A stretch of 64,000 bases of DNA from Trichostrongylus colubriformis (GCA_963978905.1 OZ022261.1:32596102-32660101), one strand, 5' to 3'. Shown: positions 1 through 11,031, counted from the first letter of the stretch. Translations and numbers: made by a program. The notes: generated from the sequence alone by a model not told the origin.

Positions 1-759
1 TAAACTAAGGCTCAAGCACAAATTTTAGGCAACAATAGCGCCGAATGCTAAGCATAGTGGAGTGCCTCCCCTACTACGTTAGCATCTTTCGGCTACCGTT
101 ACCAACTGTTCGGCTTCCATACCAGTCGCGCCTAATGATACAATATGGCCCGGACAGTGAAATGCTGAGCCAGTCATCGTATGTTCGAGTGAATGTCATT
201 ATCCACAGAACAAGTGACTCTTTTATAAGCAAGTTGATCCTGAAGGGACAGAACCATTGGCTGACCGAGTGGCCGAAGAGGACGTTGATACTGAATGATG
301 GGGCATGATTACGTAATCAAACGCAGTCGTAGAAGCCCTAAGTGTTAAGCCAAACAATTCCACAGAAAACCTTCCTTCACTTCGAATTGTAAAAGTTAAG
401 CGCTTACTAACTTATATCGCTAATATTTTTGAATTTCTGGCAATAACAAAACCATAGATTTGGCGGAACTCTCCTTGATACATGTCGTCAGGTTTTCCGA
501 GCGATTCACATCTTTCGTTATGCCAACGACGCAAAGATGGTCAAAGTTGCCAAGCCTTTCACGAAATTCTAGTACTTTTTTTCTTTTCTTTTTTTTACAG
601 CTTCTAGTACTTTTTACAAAATTCTGGTACTTTGCAGCTCTTCGAAGTCCGATTTTTATTTTTATCAGATCAGTATTCACATTCGCCACAGGGAAACCTT
701 TTGCCTAGAACGTGCTAGATGTATACATCCACCAATTAACCGGGAACTGATGACCAAAA
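1..759. other. no supported feature
   Basis: Short ORFs on both strands, including an A/T-rich one around 420-708 with a poly-T run near 578-597, have no recognisable domains. I see no gene or repeat here. Confidence 0.4.
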
Positions 760-761
760 TT

Positions 762-1157
762 TTACTCTAGGCCGAAGAATATCCCTCTACCAAGAGACCT
801 TTCATTGCAAAAGTTAATGTTCGCACATATAAAAACCAGATTGTAATGAGGGAAAACTTGGGTTTTATAGCTGCGGTGTGTCGCCTTCCATATCGTCTGA
901 GCACAATGCGCTTGGTTTTCCTTCGTAAAGTGCTCATATGGCATGTCGGAGGCCTTCCTTGAAAACGAACCTTCGAACAGGCGAAAGATAGGAATTGGTT
1001 TGATGCCACCCACACCAAAGCCACGGTAGATGCGTCTTTGTGGTATCTTTGGACTCACGTCACTGTGAGCAATAATCGCTTCGGTGTGATGTAGGTTTTC
1101 TTGTACAGTCTTTTCTGAAATGAGGCAGTTACACTTGCCGTCTTGTTTGAGCCCAGA
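762..1157 (-). other. 130-codon open frame, unidentified
   Basis: An uninterrupted minus-strand frame runs from about 1157 to a stop at 762. A good acceptor (CCTCATTTCAG, near 1104) and a good donor (GTGAGTCC, near 1047) could delimit a small exon reading KTVQENLHHTEAIIAHSD. The lower part contains HFTKENQAHCAQTIWKATH, which recalls the H.AQM.W..T motif of SCP/TAPS (CAP) secreted proteins. The expected GC..C and VVC.Y.P.GN motifs are absent, so the CAP reading is weak. It may be non-coding. Confidence 0.2.
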
Positions 1158-1359
1158 TCATTCTACATGGCCTTTATTTGGCTGTCACAATTATATCCCT
1201 TCCTGAACATGTGGCACCTTAACTGTGCGTGTGGCATCGGCAACGCTTGCTACCGAACTACCCCTCGAAATCTGGTGTTGGAGATTTAATATGCAATTTC
1301 CTACTTCCTACCTGTTTGAAATTCATCGTTTTTTCTATCCTGTCCAAGCACAGTCGTAC

Positions 1360-1528
1360 CGAAAGAAATTTTTGAAATGCAATTGCAATAACATCAAATT
1401 ACGCAACTTCATCATGAATCCTTCAAAATTTTTGTTGTCCATCGGTTCCACCGGTTCTTCGATAACTTCCTCAAGCCATATGCAAAGCTGTGCCACTGGA
1501 ACATCAACTAGAGCTGAAGCGTGCATAT
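1360..1528 (-). CDS. candidate internal exon, unknown protein
   Basis: A strong acceptor (TTTCTGCTTTCAG, just above 1528) is followed by an open frame starting MHASALVDVPVAQLCIWLEE and continuing EVIEEPVEPMDNKNFEG, with a possible donor at GGTACG near 1359. Codon use and the many acidic residues look coding, unlike chance ORFs nearby. No family was recognised. Flanking exons were not located, although another minus frame at 1570-1680 (NCSWMLLADAGKKADLYND) could belong to the same gene. The exon boundaries are inferred by eye. Confidence 0.35.
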
Positions 1529-2044
1529 CTGAAAGCAGAAATGTTCCATCATTGCGGTCGAACAGACCCACAAATTTTATCATTGTACAGATCCGCTTTT
1601 TTACCAGCGTCCGCCAACAACATCCATGAGCAGTTCGCAAAAAAGTCGAGTGGAGCTTTTTCCCTATCACCGCCAACACACCCACACACCCATCGAGGAA
1701 GAACAGGTGTCCAAACTGGGCGAAGTCAGCTAAGACATGGCTCCACAAAATTTTCATTAGCTAAACGCTTTTGTAAAGGGATCATCGTATTGGTACTTTC
1801 CTCTACACTGTAACAGTACCCCCATACATACTCATACTTTTCTAAGTCACTTTCAAACTTTTAACCTGTATCGGTTCAGACAAGGTTGAGCTACCACTTC
1901 TCCATGAATAGCCCATACGAAATTACGCTGCTGACTCGTTGACTGAATCTCCGGTTTGCAGAAGAAAACTAGGGTACGAAATCCGGCTTTCAAGTCGAGA
2001 GTACAGTCCACAATATTCTCCGTGGGTCACCACGCTCAATTATG

Positions 2045-2140
2045 ATTTTGGGGTGTTAAAAAATACGTACGTGACGAAAAAACAGCAAACCGTTGAAAAT
2101 CCCGAGAATATGTATGGCTTTCACCTTTGGCATCTCACTA
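2045..2140 (+). repeat. fragment related to the 16.6-kb TTAA-type element
   Basis: The stretch with GTTAAAAAATACGTACGTGA and the following CTTTCACCTTTGGCATC resembles 16635-16720 (GTGCTAAAGAACACAAGTGT, then TCTCACCTTTGGATTCG) with many substitutions. It looks like an old piece of the same repeat family. 2141-2620 beyond it shows nothing else I can support. Confidence 0.35.
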
Positions 2141-2624
2141 TACGGAAGTAGAAAACATAATAGAATAAGTCTTTATTTGATGTTATGGAATTCTGTAAAA
2201 ATTCATTCTGTGAAAATCCAGCGCTGTAAAAATTTCTTTTGTGAAAATCCGAAAACTAAGGCGTTTCAATTCGCTCTTTGAGCAGATTGAACTGAGCAAC
2301 TTTGCTACCAAAGTTGCATTCTTGAAGCGTCATGACCATTAGTGCTTACTGCCGCTGAAATAGCGACTGAAAAACTAACCGAGCCCATATCACACGTGAT
2401 TGATGGCAATTACGTGATCTGCGTCCCTGATGTTCCTCTCTCCCCTCTCACGCCGCTCCCTTGTCTGATTCTGTCACCGATCGTTTTCATGTATCCGTGC
2501 AATAAAGATATTGAAGATAGTAAGGAAGCTAAAATATCACAGGTGTTCTTCCGCTTCTTTTCCCATTGGCGCTGGCCACTCAAAATCTGTGCCATATTAA
2601 TGTGCGCAAGAACCTTCCAATGAT

Positions 2625-3042
2625 TAGAGAAAAAAGTGAATTTTTTCTGTTTTCCATGTATTTATGCTGTATTTGCATAATAAGAGCCCCATGCCAAGTT
2701 TCACATGAAAAAGTGAGAATCCGGCTATTATGTAGCTCCGGAAAGTGGTGGCCGAGAGGCGAACCTCAGAGTAAAAGCTCGTCTCGTCGTTCGCCGTGGT
2801 CGGAGACGAAGAGTGAGACTGTTTACACACCCTTCTATTCCCACTATGCGTCTCCGACCGCAGCGGACGATGGGGCGGGAACTTGCTCTGAGGAACTGCC
2901 TCCTGGGCAGCCACTTCGAGCAGCTGTATCTTAACCGGAATCCAACTTTTTGTGTGAAATTTTGCATGCGGCCGTTATTAGGCAAATACAGTATAATTAT
3001 GTGGGTTACAAAAAAGCTCATTTTCCCGTGCACTATGCACAA
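2625..3042. repeat. degenerate copy of the palindromic ~425-bp repeat family
   Basis: The left part (CCATGTATTTATGCTGTATT, then a GGAAAGTGGTGGCCGAG region) and the right part (GGCAAATACAGTATAATTAT, then GGGTTACAAAAAAGCTCATT) match in inverted orientation. They also match the arms of the better-preserved copies at 41171, 47033 and 47919. The GC-rich centre encodes only chance ORFs. This is an old MITE copy. Confidence 0.6.
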
Positions 3043-3966
3043 AACCTGAAATGTGCCTTCGCAATGTGCCTTTGAAAATCTTGACAATATTTCCTCTACC
3101 CTCAGCGAAGTCCGTCTCAACGCTTAGTGAGCTCCTCCACTGATACGATTAATTTTCTGCATAGCCGTAGCCGTTTTTCTCTATTCGTGGTAGGAACTTA
3201 TGGAGTGTTGTAGCACACGCTATATTGAACGGATGCGAAATAAAAAACAATACAAATACACAGGGTGCATTGTGCTGTTCCCATCTCTGTTTTCCATAAT
3301 TGATTCAAATTAAAACGATGTTGAATTGCATATTGCTTAGGTCGAGCTATCGTGTCATTTCATATCCGATCATTTATGTCAGTGCTTTTCCCTTATGTCT
3401 CTGTTCTGTTCCATATTAGATCCGTACCGGGAACTGGTGTCACTGTTTGGCAACTCTAACTCCTAACCCGTGTCTTAGTCCCCCGTCTCCATGGTCTTGA
3501 TCCCTGAACTGTTAAATGGAACACGAGTAGTGAAATTTTTATGTGACCTTGTTAAAGAGACGCATATGCTACCTAAGTTAGACGTCAAAGTGTGGCCTCT
3601 AGTTCTTCTGTTCACGGATTCTTCAGAAGTTTATCGTTCATTTGTGGCGTTCTGGTAACGCTACATAAGCACTCAACCTCACTATTCAAGCTCAATTTTC
3701 AGTGAAATTCTGCGATATCCTGTCGTGAGGGACACCAAAATTGTCATCTGTCATGCTATCTCCAAGCATGAAAATAGTATTTTTATAACATTGCGCCGAA
3801 GCTCGCAGTTGATATGGGAACCTTACAACGTTGTAATGATAGCAGATACATATGTGGCTGGATAGTGTTACGCGACGTTTCTTGTATTGACGGTTTTAAT
3901 CGGAGATACTTATTCCTAGACTGATGAATTCTCCGTCTATAGAGCTGTCCAGTAGTCCCATTTCTA
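3043..3966. other. no firm feature; one weak exon-like frame
   Basis: After an acceptor-like CTCAATTTTCAG near 3705 the + strand is open for about 52 codons (starting EILRYPVVRDTKIVICHAIS) to a stop near 3865. No donor or family was recognised. The rest of the interval shows nothing. Confidence 0.2.
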
Positions 3967-4740
3967 CTAGGTTGTACCAAAAGTCTTGTAGGATTTTTCC
4001 AAAAACGTCAATAACTCTTGTTTACCGAGACAGATCTGAGCGGTTCAGGAACAAGGTAGAACATATCTAAGCTTTCTAGCAAAGTATATATTAAGCCGCC
4101 AGATTCCGTGGTGAAAGCTACACTGCCCCGTAGTCGATACCCACCCAACACGCGGTGTCATCTACTATGAGTGGTCTCGCGGCACCGAAGCGACGGAAGC
4201 TTGTGACTCCATCAACGCTGCAATGGGCAAGGGATGTGTGAGCTACGAGACCGTGCGCCGCTGGTTCATCAGCTTCAGCAATGGCGAGATTGACATGGAT
4301 GACAAACCACGCTCACGACTATGTACCTTTCAGACACGGAAGGAATACTTTCCCAAGGGTGCTGGTACAAGGCGAGACAGTCACCGCTACCGTATAATCC
4401 CTGCCAGCCCCAGCAGCTCGGCGTCGCTGTTCGAGAAAAGGCCGGAAAACGTTCGCGGTCACCCCGTTCGTGACGACGTCCGCTCCCACGTCGCAAAGAG
4501 TACCCAGGCCAAGTTACAGGAGCTCGGCTGGGATGTTCTGCTTCACCCGCCATATTCTCAAGGCATTGCTCTTTCTGACTATCGCCTTTCCCATCCTCTG
4601 AAATCCTTCCTGGCCAAGAGAAATTTCGTTGATTATGACTAGCCTGCAAATGCGATCACTGCTTTCTTCAACCCTCAGAATCCATTTTTCTGGGAGGAGG
4701 GATCCAACAATCAACCTATGAGGTGGCAGAGGGTTATATG
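3967..4740 (+). mobile_element. mariner remnant, 5' TIR present, 3' end interrupted
   Basis: A TA dinucleotide (3965-3966) precedes CTAGGTTGTACCAAAAGTC, a mariner-type 5' terminus. Downstream, 4160-4320 encodes the N-terminal transposase region (YYEWSRGTEA..., then GKGCVSYETVRRWFISFSNG, typical of the HTH segment). From about 4465 it encodes the C-terminal region (KLQELGWDVLLHPPYSQGIA, then FLAKRNFVDYD). The middle, with the first two catalytic aspartates, is deleted or scrambled. The third catalytic motif, normally YSPDxAPSDY, reads YSQGIALSDY. No matching 3' TIR was found. Homology stops where the fold-back element at 4743 begins. Dead element. Confidence 0.8.
4223..4642 (+). pseudogene. 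mariner transposase pseudogene (internally deleted)
   Basis: One continuous frame joins an N-terminal piece (VSYETVRRWFISFSNGEIDM, helix-turn-helix part) to a C-terminal piece (AKLQELGWDVLLHPPYSQG). About 60 intervening residues have no mariner similarity. Mariner transposases are about 340-350 aa, and this frame is 139 aa and lacks the D,D34D catalytic core. It cannot be active. Confidence 0.75.
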
Positions 4741-4742
4741 TA

Positions 4743-5419
4743 TTAGGTTGATCGGAAAGTTTTGATAGGGTGGAGATTTTTTTCTACTATTCAGCAAGTA
4801 ATGCAGGCTAATCAACAATATAATAACCATCGTTAGTTATAACATTGTCCCACCTAAAGAGCAGGTCAGCGATTTTCTTTTCCCAGAAATAGGAGGATTA
4901 GGAGTCAAAGAAGTCACCGACCACATGTTCAAGGTGACGAATTTTTTTGCTAGGAAAGCCTCAAGGGGCCGGGACAAGTGGTAATCTGAGCGGGCAGTAT
5001 CAGGTGAATAGGGTGCATGTGAGACCGTGTCCCAACCTAGCTCCTCCAATTTTGCACAGGTCTCTTTACCTATGTGAGGGAACCGTGCAAAATTGGAAGA
5101 GCTAGGTTGGGACAAGGTTCCACATCCGTCCTATTACCCTGACACTGCCCCTTTAGATTACAGCTTGTTCCGGCCCCCTAAGGCTTTCCTAGCAAAAAAA
5201 AATTCGTCAACTATGACCACCTTGGACAAGTAGTCGGTGACTTCTTTGACCCTAATCCTCCTAATTCTGGGAGAAGAGAACTGCTGACCTGCCCGTTGGG
5301 TGGAACAATGTTATAACTAACGATGGTTATTGTATTGTTGATTAGCCTGCATTGTTTGCTGAGTTGTAAAATAAAATAGAAAAAATCTCAACCCTATCAA
5401 AACTTTTCGATCAACTTAA
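4743..5419. mobile_element. fold-back element made of two mariner 3' halves head to head
   Basis: TA dinucleotides (4741-4742, 5420-5421) flank TTAGGTTGATCGGAAAG... and its inverted counterpart. Both arms (4743-5057 and 5085-5419) are the same sequence in opposite orientation. Each encodes the mariner transposase C-terminus reading outward (minus: KLEELGWDTVSHAPYSPDT; plus: LEELGWDKVPHPSYYPDTA). A 27-bp spacer joins them at the centre. It carries two 3' ends and no 5' end or HTH region, so it is a non-autonomous palindromic derivative able to form a hairpin of about 315 bp. Confidence 0.85.
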
Positions 5420-7830
5420 TACAAGTTGTACAAGTTTTACGGAACTTAAGGCAAAACGGCAGGTGAACACAAAAATTTGATTTTTACGACTAATCGGAAT
5501 TGGGGAGCAGTACTGTGCGATACATAGAAGGAGCCTTCGCAAGATAGCTGCGAAATGGGACCACCTGGTAGGCTCCTACTTACAAAACATCAAAGACCCC
5601 CCACCTGCAGTACTTATTGAGAGTTTTATTCGCCTATGTGTTTGATACTTTGTAATCATTGTATGTGCCACAATGTTGCAAGATTTTTTCAGATAAGAAA
5701 ATAAAAAGTGTAAAGAAGCTTCACAAAAACATTGATCAATAGTAATCAGTAACTGTACCAAAGCGAATAGTTGGCATTTGCGTAAGACCCTGAACAATGG
5801 AATTTTTTTGGACGAAGCGCTCTTTCAGTCGTCGGGTGTTCCGCCAAGTGCAACTCGTTCGAAGGTCGCTCTATGTACCAGTCTAATACAAACCGGATCA
5901 TTTTTTAAGTGACTCAACTTGGTAGCCTCGCACCTGATTTTACATTTGTTTGTGGCTCTAAACACTGCACTTGACTTTGTGCTTTACGTTAAATCGGCCA
6001 ATATTACCTAATACCGTCCTGCGTAGCTGGCTCCTGAATTTTCATAGTTTGGTCCATGTAATGTCTGAATTCAGTAACTTCATCAATTATAACACATTGA
6101 CCAACCAACCGTGATTGATTTTTTCACCGCTACCTTTACTAGGTTCAGTTGCATGCATCTAGGTACATTCAAAGCCGGAGTAGATAATGAAATTACCTCA
6201 TAAAGAATAAAACAATTAATTCCCTCAAAAAGCTCACTTTCTTTATGCCTACCACAAAGTAAAAATAAGGACAGGTAGGGAAAACAGGAGGCGGAATAAA
6301 GCTGGGATTCGTGTACTATGAAAGTGACACTCGAGGCACTTCAGATTCCTGTGAAAATTCGATTTCTTTATAAAAGACTGACACATGTCATTATTTGCAT
6401 GGTCGGTGTATAGAAGTGGTTGTTGACTGAAGATTGCCTACATGGGACCACATTGTTGCAAAAGAAACTCGCTGCCCTTACCCCGGAACCCTTTCCCCTT
6501 GGATAGAGATCCACATGGTGATCGCAATAGGCTACTACAGTCCACCGTGTCCAAACACGATTTGAACGATGGATTTTCCTCGGTCATTAAATTATATATG
6601 TCCCCATTTTGATATTCGAATTCAAATATGCGTAAGCGGACGGGTGTCAGGACCGTCTACCCAGCTCCCCCATAAGCTCCCTTTTTGACGCCTCCCCCCT
6701 CCCCCCCCCCTCATAGTACACTAACAAACAAATGAAACGCAGCGTCACCGATGTGCAATTATTTTGAGAAAATTTCAGCTCAAAGCTTATCCGCAGTTAT
6801 TCATCATTTCGTCTAATGGCTTCATTTATTGACTTACTGGATATTTATCGACTATCAATCAACTCTGATTGGTCATTGCCAACAGCCATGAAGAATATGG
6901 ATTCATATAGATGAGAACTAGTCTTTTCAAGTACCGACCTAGAACGAGCCTCTTTGGTCAATACTAGTTCTATTTGGTTGACATGAACTAGGACTGGCTC
7001 GCCGTGAATGCCTACTACGGCGTATTAAAGGTGAAGATCATACGAGTTTAAAAGCTGCGTCACATATGAACGAGTTCTCAGTGAATTGACACTGCTGTTT
7101 TATTAAGTTGAAAAGTACTTTCCATCCAAAATTCGTGATTCTCACTTCCTTATACATTGCTTACCAACGTACAGTCAGTCTTGATCTTTAACGATTTTCG
7201 GGATCATGAGCGTTCAATAATAATCATTTATCGTTTACGCCGGCTCGGAAGAGCGTTACCTGCCCCATCTTCCCAAAATTTCCCTTCCACTATCTCCATC
7301 CAATTTCCATATTTCACATGATTTCCATGTTTATTATCGTTCTTTTAATAGTGTTCGGAAGAGGATGAGACCGACTGAGTTCGTTCATGTCATCTTATTC
7401 CAGCTCTATGCTGCGAGATTTTTTTCTATCACTATTTTTCTCTATTTGCAACACTAGTCGGTTTCCAGTCCATCGTACAGTGTTGTTTTGTGTCATTGAT
7501 TTGCATATCAAATTTAGATAGGATTTTTAGTTGCCTTGCATGTTTTCGTTCTTTGGACTCTGATACCTCTCGAATCACAACAAGTACACTTTCCAATTCT
7601 TCTCAGTTCCTTCGAAGCCCGCTTAAGACATCGATTTTGCCTGTATTCGTTATTTGGTGTGATGGAATGAGTATTTTTCATCAATTTGTAGATGCAGAAT
7701 GTCTCGTTGTTGAATAACACAATCCACGAAACGAATCAGCATTTTACTAATCAAGTAGGAAACTGAATGAAGATACATTTCATATAAAATCAGTGTAGGT
7801 AGTACAAAGAAAATTCACCCAACCTTCAAG
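5420..7830. other. no supported gene; two weak exon-like frames
   Basis: No repeat or homologous protein is visible. On the + strand, 6779-6914 is open for 45 codons after AAAATTTCAG and ends in TGA (FRLMASFIDLLDIYRLSINS). On the - strand, 6436-6260 is open after GGCAATCTTCAG. Both could be chance. C-runs occur at 6683-6710. Confidence 0.25.
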
Positions 7831-7832
7831 TT

Positions 7833-8130
7833 CTATGTTGCGGAGCGGGCGCTTTTTCGAAATAGTGGCGCAATTGAGGCCAATTCGTCTAGATCCCCAT
7901 CTAGCAAGTCAAAATCAGTGGAAAAGAGGGGATCGTACGGAGAAGTATTTGTGAGCAGGTGTTTGTCAGGACTATTCAACCAGGTCAGGTCAGACGATGA
8001 GGCAGCAAACGCGCTACCCAGCTCGCAGCCATACACAGTTCCCAACGGGGTTAGCAAGGTATTTGTTGCGCGCAGCGAAGCGACTGGCGTGACGCGTTGA
8101 CCTGGTTGGACAATCCCGACGCACAGCCAT
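7833..8130 (-). other. GC-rich open frame, possible exon or repeat-derived
   Basis: The minus strand is open for about 99 codons (VQPGQRVTPVASLRATNTLL, later SSSDLTWLNSPDKHLL and DPLFSTDFDLLDGDLDELAS) with a coding-like, acidic and serine-rich composition. The GCGCGCAGCGAAGCGACTGG stretch at 8069-8088 also looks repeat-like, and an overlapping frame (RHASRFAARNKYLANPVG) is open too. I recognise no domain and no convincing splice sites. Confidence 0.25.
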
Positions 8131-8199
8131 TATGGACCAGGGGTCTTGATTTTTCTTGAACCTATGAAGGCAGCAAGCTCCAGGGTGGATGACCACTTC

Positions 8200-9237
8200 T
8201 GCTCCCCCATATCAGTGGACAGATGGCGCCGCAGTGTAAATTGCAGTAGTCGATAGTTCGTTAAGGCAGCTATTTCTGTGGTCGGATCATTTGTCCATGT
8301 ATTTGTTCAGCGAGCAACAAAATCGCTGTCGATCAACATTGAGGGCATAGCTTGAAGGTATGAATTCTATTTACATTACCTCCACTTGACCGCTGAACAT
8401 CGTATGGATAATTTTATATATTCATCACAAAAAATTTACCATTTCACTTTTTTCCTTACGCGCCAGCTCGCTATATTACACTTTAAGCAGAAAGAAGCCG
8501 ATTCCCGCCAGTCTTTACTCCTTCGAAAATGTCATTGATGAATAGCTCGACCAATAATGGCCCCTCAACTTGACTGCTTCCTTCATTTTTATTCCCGCAT
8601 GTATTATTGACCTCTCCTGGTTTTAGCCTTTTTCTCGCTTGCTTGTCTACTTATGTTTTGATGTTTTGCCGTTATGTTTGCCGCTGTGGCCAATGATTTA
8701 CAGTTTTTATGTTTAATGTTATTTAGGCAATGTTGCGGCCCTTGCGTGAGCTATCTCACAAAATAAATAACGGGGCAAAGAAAAACCATATTCTTCTCCA
8801 TCTTATTTTTGGCTTTTCTTCCTCGGTACTTGTGTGGCCTTGCTAAAAAGGCCTCGATTCATTTGATTCGTGACCAACATTGTACTTTGTGGATCGTTGA
8901 CGGCATGTCCAAGGTCACTTATAGGCTGCCCCTTTGGTTGCTCTTGTCTTAAGGAATGGCGTCTAGCCGGCGTAATCTTCAGCTCACAGACGATGTGGCA
9001 GAAATAGCTCTCAAACGTCTTGTCTCTGACTACAATATCAAATTTTGAAATTTGGAGTTTTCGACTTTCTGCTTTTTTTCATTGTCTCACTTTTGGCAAA
9101 TTCTACAGGGTGAATCAGACATGTTCCTCCACTTCTATATTGTTATTACTTCTTATATTGTTTCATCAAAGGGTGGGAGACGCAAAACTTCATCGACGTC
9201 GAAGCTCCTTCCGTCCCTAGGCTTGGGCTAGAATTTA
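8200..9237. other. no firm feature; small ORF at 8956-9048
   Basis: A 30-codon + strand ORF starts at 8956 (MASSRRNLQLTDDVAEIALK) and ends TGA at 9048. An acceptor-like AATCTTCAG lies inside it, so it might instead be a terminal exon. Nothing else is supported. Confidence 0.2.
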
Positions 9238-10149
9238 CAGGGTGGCTCCTAATTATTTGCGCGTAGTTTATTACTAATAACTTCAACAAATAACAACGGT
9301 TATACAATCTGATACAACTTCTATGTAGGCAATGCCTAATAATCATTCACTCGAGAAGATGTTCGAAATGAGCTCCTTTTGTAGCAATATAGGCCTTCAG
9401 TCTCTTTCCCACTCTCACCGTGCGACATCACTGTGGGCCGCAGGAAGCCTTCCGCTTTATAGATCAACAGCCCTTTCTTAAAATGATATATGCAAATATC
9501 CATGATATTGCCAGAAGTGTAGCAAATCAAATGGTGCTTATTCTGTGGGAAAAGATGCAGTCTGAGCCAAGTTATGATCTCCCGAATTTAAAATTGCGAA
9601 AACCAGCCAAAACGCTCCTTGCAACCCAATAAAATCTTGTTTTTTTGGGAAGATGGCACTCAAAGGCGCCCCTGAGTTGCCGAAAATTTTGTCAGTGGTC
9701 ATTGCGTGCTCCAACAGGACTGGGCATCTGCTCATTCTGCGAGACCCACTCTGGCATTCTCTGAGAGTCACTTTCGTGGCTACTGGACGAAGGACTTTTG
9801 GCCACCTAACTCGCCTGATTTGAATCCGATGGATTTCGCTGTGTGAGGCTACTCGCAGCAAGGTCTCCTCGAAAAGGCACCAAAGTTTGAACGCTCTCAA
9901 AGCTTCACTTCAGAAGGCGTGGAACGATATCGATGTCACCTTCCTGCGGCCCACAGTGATGTCGCACGGTGAGAGTGGGGAAGAGACTGAAGGCCTGTAT
10001 TGCTACAAAAGGAGCTCATTTCGAACATCTTCTCGAGTGAATGATTATTAGGCATTGCCTACATAGAAGTTGTATCAGATTGTATAACCGTTGTTTTTTG
10101 TTGAAGTTATTAGTAATAAACCACGCGCAAATAATTAGGAGCCACCCTG
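9238..10149 (+). mobile_element. Tc1/mariner-superfamily element with ~200-bp terminal inverted repeats
   Basis: TA (9236-9237) precedes CAGGGTGGCTCCTAATTATT. The exact inverted sequence closes the element at 10149. The inverted repeats extend about 210 bp on each side (9238-9449 and 9939-10149) and include the CTGCGGCCCACAGTGATG block. The interior (about 9680-9900, + strand) encodes a decayed DDE transposase C-terminus with FQQDWASAHSARPTLAF, then DFWPPNSPDLNPMDFAV followed by TGA where W is expected. The right flank is GC rather than the expected TA. Confidence 0.8.
9650..9930 (+). pseudogene. DDE transposase C-terminal fragment (WPPNSPDLNP type)
   Basis: The + frame contains the QQDxAxAH motif with the second catalytic Asp and the WPPNSPDLNPMD motif with the third acidic residue. 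A stop at DFAV* and frame changes disrupt it. The longer minus-strand ORF over the same bases is a shadow. The same transposase type recurs at 37078-37894. Confidence 0.7.
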
Positions 10150-10375
10150 GCGGAGGTGGTGAAGTGGCAAGTTGAGCGCACTTCCACTCTCACGACTAAA
10201 GATCGAATCCCGCGTCAGCCCGCACAAACCAAACAAGCCTTCCATCCCTTCGAGGTGAGTGGACTGGTATGAGGTTCATCTTGGAGGATACAAGCACTGA
10301 CCTGTACATTCGAGCCCCCGCAATGAAAGGGCCAAATCGCGTTTACCTGTCACCACGATTGTGCATGGAAACAGA
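10150..10375 (+). repeat. tRNA-derived SINE-like sequence
   Basis: A pol III box A-like stretch (GGTGGTGAAGTGGCAAGTTG) and a box B-like AGATCGAATCCCGC sit about 40 bp apart. They are followed by CAAGCCTTCCATCCCTTCGA, and then GGAGGATACAAGCACTGACC. The arrangement matches the tRNA-related head plus body of SINEs common in strongylid nematodes (from memory, not searched). The head does not fold as a normal tRNA. It abuts the right end of the preceding transposon with no spacer. Confidence 0.55.
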
Positions 10376-10479
10376 ATACATGGTGCACCACATAAAAGCG
10401 ATCGATTAATGCCAAAAAAGTTTAAATCATAAGTTCATCACTATAAGCAATCATAGTATACCCTTAAAGGTGTGCTGGA

Positions 10480-10800
10480 TGCTTCTCAACGATTTCTGTC
10501 CATCTAAATGCTCTTCCAAGCTTCATTTATCTCACTTGTGAGTTCCTCAGCACTCGGAATGGCGACGGTGGCACATCTGTGGTACCCTCCCATAATTTGT
10601 TGATTTTTTGGCTGATATCACAGCACCTGTTTGACGCGCAAGTGTAAGATAGAGGGATATGCATCAACAGATTGATCAGCTGTGTTTTTACCATGCATAG
10701 CAATGCGGATCTCTTTATATTTTTCATTAGCCAATTCTTCTTTTGGTGGATATCCGTAGAAAATCGAGGAGCTGTGTTAGAAAACTGTCGATGAATTGAT
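10480..10800 (-). other. possible exons, unknown protein
   Basis: After TTTTCTAACACAG a minus frame reads SIFYGYPPKEELANEKYKEI and KNTADQSVDAYPSILHLRVK before CAG/GTGCTG. A second frame downstream reads ATVAIPSAEELTSEINEAWK. The composition is protein-like, but the two pieces do not join in phase with a good splice pair. This could be a decayed gene. Confidence 0.25.
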
Positions 10801-10913
10801 CGCTTTTTGGCTTCGTGATTTGAATATATTTTTATCGGCAACGTAGTATGATGCCAATGTTGTGAGCAACGACTGTTTAGAAAGTAAAACCATTTCTGAT
10901 GACATGAGTCAAA

Positions 10914-11031
10914 TGATAAACGTATAGTGTGTGAATCTTTGTGAGGGATTCTATAATTCTCCACATGTGAGGGATTCATGATAAACGTATAGTGTGTGAA
11001 TCTTTGTGAGGGATTCTATAATTCTCCACAT
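10914..11031. repeat. tandem duplication, 65-bp unit
   Basis: The block beginning TGATAAACGTATAGTGTGTG at 10914 recurs at 10979. About 53 bp are identical, ending TCTCCACAT. The lack of divergence suggests a recent slippage or unequal-exchange event. Confidence 0.9.

Noticed and set aside
762..1000. SCP/TAPS (CAP) domain protein
   Set aside because: Only AHCAQTIWKATH resembles the family; the surrounding hallmark motifs and cysteines are missing.
9538..9900. 120-codon minus ORF
   Set aside because: Shadow of the + strand transposase fragment (WPPNSPDLNP motif) in the same bases.
10150..10225. Functional tRNA gene
   Set aside because: A and B box-like sequences are present, but the arms do not pair as a tRNA and a SINE body follows.
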